NCBI GenBank assembly: GCA_006386115.1
Contig: VFIW01000055.1
Span: forward strand, 62,001-126,000
DNA: 64,000 nt
Reading direction: 5' to 3'
Source of the DNA: Globisporangium splendens
Lineage: Eukaryota > Oomycota > Peronosporomycetes > Pythiales > Pythiaceae
The notes under the pieces are model-generated. The model was not told where the DNA came from, did not search any database, and saw only the letters and a list, made by a program, of their open reading frames with translations. The position numbers and the translations under genes are program-made. Shown piece after piece: positions 1 through 10,400 of the stretch (positions are counted from its first letter, which is position 1; every line of letters starts with the position of its first letter).

Positions 1-718
1 TTCAAAGACGTCGGACCAATGTAAGTGCAGCACTTTTCAATCAGGTAGCAGACTGAACACGTCTCGATGTTGCGCGCTTACGGTGGACACCTCTCTCTCT
101 CTCTCTCTCTCTGTAGACACCGTCCATAAATCCTGCTCCAGACAACGAAGCATTCTTGTCGGATGCGTTCTACAAACCACTGCAGCACATCACTTTCAAA
201 CCTTGCCGAGACGTCTATCGAGCATTGTGCGAGTTGGAGGAAGCGCAACGGATGTGGTCGGTACGTTTGCTCTCGTATCCTTTCGTCGCTGCACTCGCCT
301 GTTTTGCGCCTTACTAGAGCGCTCATGTCTTGCAATTCCATTGTCCAAAACAAACAGGACGAGCGCGACGGCTATCGATTCGTCGCAGTTGCTCCTTTCT
401 GCGAGCTACTGGGTCCATTTGTGACAGCACCAGGTCTCAGCGCAACAGGTATGTGTGTGTGTGACCAGCTGGACTTCCTGCGTTCACATTATTTCGCAAG
501 GAGTTCACCAACTGCTGCTGTTGAGTTCAGGCGAGGGGATGCGGCGCATGTTGCAACTCGCAATCAAGCGCCTGCGTGCGACAGCGCCATTGCGCATCTG
601 CGTCATCCAGCCCGTCACAGCGCCGCCAGGATCCCGCAGAGCGTATGCGGCTTTTCGCGGGAAGAATGATGATGACGACGATTGCCTGAATGATGATGGC
701 GACACATCGTTTTTCTAG
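1..718 (+). CDS. 3' end of an unrecognised multi-exon gene
   Basis: The window opens inside a gene. Likely exons are 1-20 (donor GTAAGT at 21), 117-260 (preceded by a CT-repeat polypyrimidine tract and TAG), 318-448 (donor GTATGT) and 501-718 (stop TAG at 716-718). Exon 2 reads TPSINPAPDNEAFLSDAF and continues as an acidic, plausible protein. The last exon reads HQLLLLSSGEGMRRMLQLAI and ends in an Asp-rich tail before DTSFF. Exons 3 and 4 join cleanly (phase 1). The exon 2 to exon 3 join does not keep frame with the only obvious donor and acceptor, so there is either an unusual splice or a frame break near 315. I do not recognise the family. Codon choice and splice sites support a real gene; function unknown. 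Confidence 0.5.
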
Positions 719-900
719 GTCGCTTGAAGTGTTCTGCGACATGCTCTGACTGTGTTCCTCCGGTAAAGTACGAATACATCTTTTCTTGTTGTGATGTGTG
801 GTCTGTTTCTAGCTTCACATCTGAGTTCTTTTTGCGCCTGAGGAAGGAGAGGACCGAAGCTGCCGCCTTCGACACTGAAGAAAGCGGTGGAGTGTTGTTT

Positions 901-938
<38 letters not shown>

Positions 939-1052
939 CTACAGACACACAGACGCACGCCTCCGTCCATTGCGTCCACCAAAAATAGCAGTAGCTCACG
1001 CCTCAAGTCGCGCACGTCCAGCATCAGCAACACCCCACATTGAGCCGCAACA
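719..1052. promoter_or_regulatory. Intergenic gap with GA repeat upstream of lipin gene
   Basis: This gap lies between two plus-strand genes and shows no convincing reading frame. It holds a (GA)n tract at about 902-938 followed by a C/A-rich leader up to the lipin start codon. Similar CT/GA tracts sit just upstream of the start codons at 45829 and 49599. It probably contains the terminator of the upstream gene and the lipin promoter and 5' UTR. Confidence 0.4.
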
Positions 1053-2992
1053 ATGGCCCAGAACGCGCCGTTCGCCGCAAGGTTCGTGGAAGATCACGAT
1101 AATGAAGCGTTTAATCTTTTCGGTGGACCTTCCGTGAACGTAACAACGACAACGCCGGCACAACAAGCGCAACAGCCCGTGTATTATCAGCCAGAGCCTG
1201 CGTCTCCGTCCAACTATGAGCTGTTCCCGATGGCACCAGCAGAGAGTGTTGTCGTGGTCCCGACGAAGACCATCTTGCAGGTACCGCAAGCGCGATCAGG
1301 CGCGCCTCTCAGCGACGCAGATTTGAAAGAGCAGGTGTCCCCGTCCAACTATGAACTGTTCCCTATGGCAACCTTAGCAGCTGACAGCGAGACTGTCGCC
1401 GAAATCCCGACAAAGACCATCTCGCAGGTATCGCAAGCACGATCAGGTGCGCCTCCGACTGACGCGGAGCTGGAAGAGCGAGTGGATCTCGTGGAAGAGA
1501 AAGAGTTTGTGCTCTTCCCGACGACTGAGGTATCCCCGACGCTGGAGTCCTCCGAATCTATCGCGGCAGCAATGGAGGACCGACGTTATTCTGACTCGTC
1601 TTCGTATTCGCGGTCGAGTTTCGTTTCCAGCTATGCGCCTTCGGGCACAGTGTCGCCATCGTACAAAGTGTCGGGCAATGCGGTCGATATCATCGCGGTT
1701 CGAAGTATTGAGAACGAGTACTTTACCACGCCATGGCATGTATGTTTTGAAGTTTTATATGGGCAAGTGATCTTTATCCGACACAAATTACTCACATCGT
1801 ACTTGGGGAAATTGTGCTGGTAGGTCATGTTTGGGTGGTCTCGATTTCGGTCCAACATCTCGACAGGTGTGGGCGACATGGTGCGCGTATTCGTCAACGG
1901 GAACGAGCTGCCCACGAAGATGCAGTTACTCGAAAAGGGCCGTTGTGTCTTTGTCACTGGTACGTCGGTGTACCTCGCATTTTGTACAGATCCCATAGCT
2001 CTACCTATGCTCCTGAGAATTGCGTTGTTGGTCTGACTTGGTTGTTCCTTGCTTGGTTGGAATTGATTTCTGTAGGTGGTTTGACGCCTCCCGTTGGCGA
2101 TTTGTGCTTCACCGAGTTGAATGATGACCGTCCGAATCATGTTCGCTTTGAGCACTACCAGAAATCCAGCGATACGTACCGCTACGTGGACGCACGTCTG
2201 CACGTGTGGGGTCCCAACGAGTCAGTCGTGGTTGCCGACTTGGATGGGACGCTCACGATCAGTGATGTTGAGGGCCACATCCGTACGCTTCGCCTCGGTC
2301 AGTACGATTTCCTGCACAAAGGCGCCTGCGATTTCTTTGCCAAGCTGCACGAATTGGAGCTCCGCATCGTGTACTTGACTGCACGGCCGATCGACTGGGC
2401 GACCGCGTCGAGAACCCATTTGGAGAATGCCACCCAGCACGCCCACTCATTGCCGCCCGGTCCGTTGATCACAAACTCGAATGGGTTAACGGGGGCGTTG
2501 CTGACCGAAGTCGTGAACAAGAATCCTCACATTTTCAAAGCCCAGGTGCTGAACGAGATCCAACTGACTATGATCCATGCCGGTCGCGTGTCGGAGCACC
2601 CGGTGTTTGTTGCGGGCTTTGGGAATCGGCCGACCGATATCATCGCGTACGAGAACGTCGGCATGGATCCGTCATTGATCTTCATGCTCGACCCGTACTC
2701 GAACCTCAAGGCGTCGTCGGACCCGCGCATCTATGAATCGTACTCGGATCCGAACGCGCTTTTGTGGTTGCTTCCGCGACTCAAGCACCGCGTGCCGATC
2801 GAGAAAGTCGCCAAGATCGATGACTACACCGTGCGTGAATTGGTGCTTGCCGAAGACCGCGAGCAGCTTCTCATGGCGGAACGACAAGCGCGTGCGCTGC
2901 AGGAAGAAGAATATGAGCGTGCACGCGCGAGTGGCGCATCCAATTACGGTGGTAGTGGCTCGTCATTAGCGCGCGTGTGGTATGGTTCGTAA
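1053..2992 (+). CDS. Lipin-family phosphatidate phosphatase (N-lip + LNS2), spliced
   Basis: Exons are 1053-1739, 1824-1959 and 2076-2992 (about 580 residues). Both introns join in frame. Residues ~210-275 match the N-lip domain: AVDIIAVRS, then TPWHVMFGWSRFR across intron 1, then VRVFVNGNELPTKMQ. The C-terminal half is an LNS2/HAD-type domain with the catalytic motif DLDGT inside VVVADLDGTLTISDVEGH. Lipins dephosphorylate phosphatidate to diacylglycerol for lipid synthesis, acting between cytosol, ER and nucleus. N-lip usually starts at residue 1, but here about 210 residues precede it, containing two copies of a ~45-residue repeat (SPSNYELFPMA...RSGAP). The C-terminus is Glu/Arg rich. The start is the first ATG after the leader. 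The phosphatase assignment is firm; the exact physiological role is inferred. Confidence 0.85.
1202..1540 (+). repeat. Internal tandem repeat in the lipin N-terminal extension
   Basis: Two in-frame copies encode SPSNYELFPMA, a variable acidic stretch, TKTI(L/S)QV(P/S)QARSGAP, and (S/T)DA(D/E)L(K/E)E(Q/R)V. A degenerate third copy begins EFVLFPTTEV. The two full copies are still similar at nucleotide level (tccaactatga / ctgttccc), indicating a fairly recent duplication inside the coding region. Confidence 0.75.
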
Positions 2993-3259
2993 ACATGTAT
3001 ATAAGTGCTATTAGACAAACGGGAATATTCGTATTTGTGTGTTTATTTTTGTGTGAGAAGAAGGGCTGACGAAATGCGCATGTCCCCTATATATAATTAT
3101 CGTGTTCGGAGAAGAAACCTGCCACACACACGCGCAATCTTCTGTTGGCATGAAACCAGGGAGCGAAAAAGAGCTCAAGACGTCCCAACGCCCGCTGAAA
3201 AAGCTGGGCAGTTGCGGCTGTGCGTTCACGTTTTCGCATGCGGCGCGGGGACTCTAGCT

Positions 3260-4540
3260 TCAGAGCGACGAGCCGAGGCTCACAATGTGCGGGTAGCACG
3301 GCAGCGTCAAAAAGTCGACCATGTCATCGCCCGTCAAGATCTTGCCCACCACGTCGCCGCCGAGAGCCCACTTGTTGCCAGGCTTCGCGTTCAGCGAGTG
3401 CGTGCTCACGCACTTCTTGAGGATGTCCAGCACCAACGCCTTCGTGATCGGCTTGCCATCGACCGTCTTGCAGCCGTGGCGGATCCACTGCCACACCTGA
3501 GCGCGCGAGATCTCGGCGGTCGCAGCGTCTTCCATCTTGTTGTGCAATGGGATGCAGCCCGAGCCACGAAGCCACGCTTCCGTGTACACGAGCGACACGT
3601 CAATGTTCTCTTCCAAGCCAGCGAACGTGATTGGACCCTTGGCAGGTTCAATCAGTTGCGCGGCAGTGGTATCCTTGCCAGCCTCAGGGATGAACGAGAT
3701 CTGGTTTGGCTGTGGCATGCCCTTGTTGAACGCGTCCATCGCAATCTGCACGAGACCAGGGTGCGCGACCCAGGTGCCATCGTGACCAGCAGCGACTTCC
3801 CGCGCCTTGTCTTCACGGACCGCGTCCAAGATCTTGTCGTTGAGCGCTGGATCGTTCTTGACTGGGATCTGTGCAGCCATGCCGCCCATGGCGTGTGCGC
3901 CACGACGGTGGCACGTGCGCACAAGGAGCTTCACGTACGCAGCCATGAATGGCGTCGTCATGCCCACCGACGATCGGTCTGGCACGATGAACTTCGAGTG
4001 GTTGCGCAGCTTCTTGATGTACGAGAAGATGTAGTCCCAGCGACCACAGTTCAAGCCCGACGAGTGCTCACGGAGCTCGTACAGGATCTCGTCCATTTGG
4101 AACACAGCCAAGATGGTCTCAATCAGCACGGTGGCGCGGATCGAGCCACGTGGGACGCCGAGATACGCCTGCGAGGCCACGAACACGTCGTTCCAGAGCT
4201 TGGCTTCCAAGTGGTGCTCCAACTTTGGCAAGTAGAAGTACGCGCCCGAGCCACGCACGGCCAACTCATGGGCATTGTGGAAGAAGTAGAGACCAAAGTC
4301 AAAGAGCGAGCCCGACATGATCTCGTTGTTCACGAGCACGTGGGCTTCGTCCAAGTGCCAGCCACGTGGACGCACCAAGAGCGTCGCGATCTTGTCGTTC
4401 AGCGCGTACTTCTTGCCCGTCTGCGGGTGCGTGTACGAGATCGTCTTGCGCACGGCATCAATCAAGTTGAACTGGCCGTCGACCTGGTTGAACCACGTCG
4501 GCGCGGTCGAGTCCTCAAAGTCTGCCATGTAGCACTTGGA

Positions 4541-4573
<33 letters not shown>

Positions 4574-4870
4574 GTCCACGGGACCCGTGATCTCGACGCG
4601 ACGGTCTTGCAGGTCCTTCGGGATCGACGCGACCTTCCACTCGCCCTCGCGGATGTACTTGGTGTTCGGCAGGAAATCCGGGAGGATTCCAGCATCCAGC
4701 TCCTTCTGGCGCTGCACGCGCGCCGCGAGCAACTCCTGGCGCCGCGCCTCGAACTGCACATGCAGGAACGCGAGGAAACGCAGCGCATCGGGCGTGAGCA
4801 CCGTGCGGAACGCGTCGGTCACATGGCCGAGCACGCGCACGTTCGCAGGACTGACGTTGAGCTCCGACAT
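3260..4870 (-). CDS. Malate synthase (glyoxylate cycle)
   Basis: A single exon encodes 536 residues, the usual length of the A-type enzyme. It condenses glyoxylate with acetyl-CoA to give malate. Family signatures are present in order: YMADFEDSTAPTW, RPRGWHLDEAHV with the active-site Arg, GGMAAQIPVKNDP, GHDGTWVAHPGLV and the C-terminal helical domain ending LPCYPHIVSLGSSL. I chose the ATG at 4868-4870 (MSELNVSP) because the open frame upstream of it looks like 5' UTR. The last three residues are SSL rather than the canonical SKL/SRL peroxisomal signal, so peroxisomal import is possible but not shown. An inverted CCAAT box lies about 205 bp upstream (5075-5080). The gene is intact, unlike the minus-strand genes that follow it. 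Confidence 0.93.
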
Positions 4871-5991
4871 GTTTGTACTTGAAGAGATCTTTTGGGGCTT
4901 GACTACGCTTGTGCTGGGGGCTTGCTCGCTGGGACGCAAATGCGGAAATGGGATGGAGGAAGCAACCGTTGGCGAAAGCAATCTCCTCCCGTCGAGATGG
5001 ATCTTCAAGAGCGACGGTCCGAGTGCCGACGTGCGGGTCTGTTTGCTCAGAAGCGCACATTCAGCCAATCACCACATCGCGAGCCTCAAGCCCAACGTTC
5101 CCACCTGACGTTGCCCTCGTCATGGCGACTGTTGCCCCGACGCGTACCACAACTGGCAGCCAACTGACACACCTCTGCTTATGCGCAGTGATTATAAAGA
5201 GGCAATTATTGGCTTATTTACAAACCGAAATGGTTGCGAAAGATGAACAGAGGGTTCCAAAGGGTGTTGAAGCATGTGGCTTTAGTGTAGGGCTGGGGAC
5301 AAGAGTGGATCCGCTTGCCCTAACCGTTGATGGGAGAGGAGAAAGCTTCCGATATAAGAGCGTCGAGCATACGCCCAAAACGCGAGCCATGCAAAGCGAA
5401 GGGACACAAGAAATATTCGCGTAAACGCAATGTTGTCTGTCTTGCATTTCGCTCATTTGCAATATTGCATCATTAAAGACACAATCGCCAATGCAAGTTA
5501 GCAGCGATTGCAACCTTTGCAGTTTTGGATCAGGCTGCACGCTTGCGTTTCACTTGACAACCGTTTATGTACAGAATACACTCTGTCGTGAATGTGTGCA
5601 CTGTGTTGTTCACTTGCAGTTTGTATGTCAGTGTTTCACACCAACAGCAATAAAACTTGTGATTGAGCAAACTGTCCCCAACCCCCTCCCACCAAAAAAC
5701 ACAACAAACAACAAACAAATGCTCTTACAGCCGTCTATCTCTTACTCATGAAATGCTCCTTTAAAAAAACTCGTGCCGCATGACGACGGCGCGTTTTCTG
5801 CACCGAGAGCTGCAACCAGCGATGTTGAAGTTTCCCCTTTCATGCTCCTTTGACAGGTTGACGTAGACATCATCACTTCAGGATTTCCCCATCAAATCAC
5901 ACGTTAGGATGTGAGTGTAGGTGCTACACTATTGCAAGACACCAGAATATTCCCATGATGCGTCCATGCTCTTGTTGACGGCGCCATGCTG
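4871..5991. promoter_or_regulatory. Intergenic gap between malate synthase and the kinase pseudogene
   Basis: This 1.1-kb stretch has no supported gene. The malate synthase promoter should lie at 4871-5200 (a CCAATC box on the plus strand at 5075-5080). The remainder becomes AT-richer, as expected for 3' flanking sequence of the minus-strand kinase gene. Short open frames here have no coding character. Confidence 0.4.
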
Positions 5992-7218
5992 TCAGAGCAA
6001 TCCCGATGTGAGCCTGTAGGGCTTGGCGAGTGTCTTGGTCTGCCTCCTGTGCGTCGCGAGCACCTCGGCGTAGGACCTGGACACGTCGGTCGCCAGGTTG
6101 AGCGGCAAGACGTTCCGCGCCTCCTCGATCAGAAAGATGATGGTGCTGAACGACGACCGCTTGGCCGGATCCACGTCCCAGCACGCGCACATGAGCCGCG
6201 TCAGGATCTCGGGGATGTGGTCGCGCAACTCGGGGTGGAGCTCCTCGTGGGCCACCATGTACGCCAAGTTGATCGGATCCTGGTCCAAGTACGGCTTCTC
6301 GAAGCAAAAGAGCTCCCTGCACATGCAAACAATGCGGCACAAAGGTTAGCTGGGGCACTTCAGTGTGGTTTTGTGAGTCATTGCTGCGCACCAGAGCACG
6401 ATGCCGTAGGAGTAGACATCGATCTTTTCCGAGTAGTCTTCGCCGCGAAACACTTCGGGTGCGAGCCACCGCGGGGTGCCGCACATGGTGTGTGCGTTCG
6501 CATTGCGGCCGAGGCTTCGCGAGAGCCCAGAGTCGCTCAGTTTGCACCGAAAGGTCTCGGTGATCAGCATGATTCTCGCCCTGCATGCACGCAGTGTCAT
6601 CAGTCTGCACTAGAATCATAAAGCATAGGCAAAGAAAGGTACCTTGATGTCTCGATGCAGGACAACAGGGTTCAGAGTATGCAGGTAGGAGCACGCCTTG
6701 GCGCAATCGAGCGCGATGCCGAGCGTCAATCCCCACGTGATGTTGAGTCGTTTGCTCTGCGCGAGCCGCAACAGATCCACGAGCGACCCAGCGCACAGTT
6801 CCGTCAAGATACAAAACGTCGGCGGCTCTGTCACGGCACCGAGAAACTGCACGATGTTCGGGTACGTCAAGACGGAGAGGATCGAGAGCTCGTTCTGGAA
6901 ATCCTGGATGCTCTTCTTCGAGTAGTTGGGTATGAGCAGCCGCTTGACGGCCAGGTGCTTGCCCTTGTAGATCGCCTTGTACACGACACCAAAGTTGCCC
7001 GTGTCGATCTGCGCCTCGAAGTGGATGTCCTCGAAGCGGATCTTGAGTCCGAAGAAGAGCGTGTTGTCGATGCGGCAGGACTCGGTGAGCGGTGCGACCT
7101 TGTGCGTCTTGTTGGAGAGCGCGACGTACACGAGCGTGCCGGCTTGCGTCGTCGCATGGAAGCGATGCGTCTGCGGCGAGACGGTCACTGGCTGCCGAGG
7201 AGAGAACACGTTGCCCAT
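5992..7218 (-). pseudogene. Tyrosine-kinase-like protein kinase with frame break in catalytic loop
   Basis: Exons on the minus strand are 7218-6643, 6580-6392 and 6316-5992. The N-terminus MGNVFSPR is an N-myristoylation motif. The kinase domain follows: IDTGNFGVVYKA (first glycine of the Gly loop replaced by Asp), AVKRLL (ATP lysine present), NIVQFLGAVT, LHRDIK at the end of exon 1, KLSDSGLSR (DFG changed to DSG), [24 protein letters not shown] across intron 2, and CWDVDPAKR. Exon 2 begins with GEN, completing HRDIKGEN, but the next codons IMLITETF are readable only after a shift: two bases are missing at about 6570-6577. The three exons sum to 1,090 bp, not a multiple of three. The fold is TKL/Raf-like. 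With a frame break and two altered catalytic motifs I call it a pseudogene; an assembly error at the break is the main alternative. Confidence 0.7.
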
Positions 7219-7461
7219 GACATGGAGGCTTTCCGTCTAGAGGCTCGCTGTAAAGCCAAGCTGACCTGGAATGTGATAAGCAGCGAGGAGAATGGCTTTT
7301 CCATCCAAGGCGAATGGCTTGCGACACGAGCCAGAGCAATCTCGATGCGCATTTTGCTCATTTTAATCGCTCCATTAGCCAAGAATAAACACACACTCGA
7401 TATGTCGAACATTGCTCGCACAATCAGCAACATGCCGACTTCGATGGACCGAAATGCGCAG

Positions 7462-10400
7462 CTACTGGTCAGCGGTGCACAGCAATGCGACGCCACGCAG
7501 TGTCCAATGTAAAAGCCGATGGTCTCGAGACGAGAGCACGACCGAGAAGATGTAGTACTGATCCGTGCGCAGCGCGTACTTGTAGCACGGCGCCTCGTAG
7601 CCGCCGTACGGACCGTAGTCGTTCGTGCGGTTCTTCTTCTGCGCCTTGGTCGTCGCCGTCACGTACACGACGGGCAGCAGCGCAAATAGCCGTTTGGGCT
7701 CGGCTTCCACCAGCGTACCATCGTTCTTGTTCCATGCGGCTCCATCGACGAGCAGTCCGTGCACCAGGATCCCGTCGCGCGGTGGCTGCTTGATCTGCTC
7801 GAGCTTCTCGTAGTCTGTGACCTCGCTGTGGTAGACAATGTCGTCGAGTGCCCAGCGCTCGCTTGCATGGTGCCGTGTCACTTCCTGAGTCATTGCTGTG
7901 AGCAAACCCTGAGGATTGGAAAAGCCCGCGAGCCAGAAACTTTGTGATCGTCCTCTGTCCAACCAATTCCACAACTGAATGGAACGGTCTGTTAGCCCCG
8001 TGAACCAGAGTCCGAGCGTCGGCGAGAGCCACGAGATCTCGTCGCCTGCACTGCCGTATATCCACGACCGCGGCACTTTACCGTCAAAGATCGCATTGAT
8101 CGTGTTGCGGATCGGCAACGTGATCGCGATCTCGCCCGTGATTGCACGCTGTGTGTCTTCGAGCGTCTTGTGCACAATCAAGAGCACGTATTGGAGCCGT
8201 TGGATCTCCTGAAACAGAAAGATGTTCAATGGCGCCTCAATGCCGCCGAGTCGGGCTTTGAGCACTGAAATGCACTCTTCCTCGGAAAACCGGTCAGGAA
8301 TCGCACTCATGAGCTCTTTGCTTTTCCACATCGCGACGTCTTCTCTCGTCTCGCCGCGACCCGTACTTTGGTCCTTTGGTTGCGTCTCCAAGATCATGTT
8401 GAGCAGCGATGCCACTTCCTTCACGCGGTACGTGAGATCCGCATTCGGGTGCAACCCAAACACTTCCGGGGAATCCACTTTCGGGAATGTGCCGATAAGT
8501 CGATGGCATTCTTCAATCTCCGTGGCGTCGATAATGCAACAGTTGAACATCGGCACTTGCCCTTTCGCGACAACAGTCTCGGGTGAAAACGAAAATGCGT
8601 GGTCGAGAATGTACTCGAGTCCAAGATGGCAATTTTGTAGCAACACCCATGAGCCATTCAGCATCGCGACGTTTATGGCTTTGGACGCGACGATCTCTTG
8701 CCTCTCCCCCATGGAAATCGATTGAATCGCTTGCCGCTTCTTTCTCGCGAAAAGCTCGATCGCTTCCGTTCGGTCGGCACCTGGTGATAATAAATACAAT
8801 ACAGGGGTCTCTGGGAGCATGTCGTTAAATACGCTCTCGACTGTACCGGCCACGGCTCCCGTGTACCTTGGACCCATTGCAGGAAGTTTCGCGAGGCTTG
8901 AGCCACTCGCGCCTTCCACAAACTCGAGCGCTTTCAAGAAATCGTTCACTGCTAAAAGCGTGCGGTCTTCACGAAGCGATCGGATCAAGAGCAGCCGATG
9001 GAAATGCAAGTTCGCGGTCATGGAGCGTGGATCGAAGAGAATACTTTCGTAATCCAGAAGCGGCAGGCGCTCGGGTTCGTTATCTTCGTACCATTTCTTC
9101 CAGAAGCTCTCGCTTCGCTCTAAATCAGTCGGGAGATTCCGGAAATGCACTTTCTCGCTCGCGATTTGGATCGCATTTAACCACGCTTGATTTGTCATCC
9201 AGTGGAATAGCTTTGGCTGGTCCAGGGAAAGCTTCCGCGAGGCACCAGCTTTCAAGAACAGCATGATATCTGACGGATTGGTGCATTCTGCAGTCACGAG
9301 AATCTTGAGTGCGATCATCAAGAGGAAGCTCAGCTTGTCCTTCTCGTAGAGCCCACGGTTGATGTACCGACACACGGTGTATGTGAGTGTGTCGACGATG
9401 TTGGTCACCCGCTTGGACACTAGCGACGATCTCTCCGAGATATCGATCGATTTCTTGAAAAGCACCAGGAACTGGTCCAATGAAATCTGGTATATGACAT
9501 TCACCACCGAGAACTCGACGATGCCAAAGTATAGCACCGAACCTCGCGTCGCCACTGGCTGGTAATGCTCGCGCTTCTCGTCAATGCCCTTCTTCATTTC
9601 CTCTGCAGCCACAATCTTGTCGTTGACCTCGGTTGCCTTGAGTTTGGTATTCGCCAACACTGCAATCAAATCCAGATCATCCAGTAAATTGCCGGTATTT
9701 GCAAAGAGGCGATCGAGTAGGAGCGAATCCAGCGCCAAGAGCGCTTTCGTGTTCGTATTCAGATCCGACTGGACGCGTAGCAGTTGCTCTTCGAGGGACT
9801 TTTGCTCTTTCTGGATCACAAGAGCAAGAAGCTGCTCTTCCAAGCCCTTCTGGGTCACTGTGAAGTCCACAATCATCGTCCGCGCTTGCAGTTTCGGTGG
9901 AAAATGAGGATTTGGTAGCCTCGTCGTCATGTACAACCGGAAATCGTCGCTGTACTCACACATGCGATCCAAGATGTTGACAAACTTGGTTTTTGCCTTG
10001 GCGATCAGGTTTCTGTCGAGGATATTGTTCAGAACCGGATCCACGTCTTGATCCACACCATCCAAGACCAGAGCCTTGCCCTCGCTTACACAGTACTCTA
10101 AATGATCGCGAAGCTTCGGGTTGGCAATCGAAACAACCCCAAACGAAGGTAAATGCTCGACTTCTCGATTAAGGACCCAGGACAGTGCTTGACCCTGAGG
10201 ATCGATCAGCAGAGGAAAGCGCGCGGCTCGAGCAACCAAAATCCTGTTCTGAATTGAGAGCGGATCCGATGGGATACGCTGCAGCATCAACAGCTCCCGG
10301 TATTCTCGATTGAAAGGGCTGCAATAACAAAGGAACGCCGACGCGAGCGCACAGTCTCCGACAAGATGCACCTTGCGTTCAACAAAACGATTGGAATCCT

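Noticed and set aside
3005..4882. A 625-codon open frame antisense to malate synthase
   Set aside because: It lies entirely opposite a conserved enzyme; its Arg/Val/His-rich translation is the shadow of GC-rich codons.
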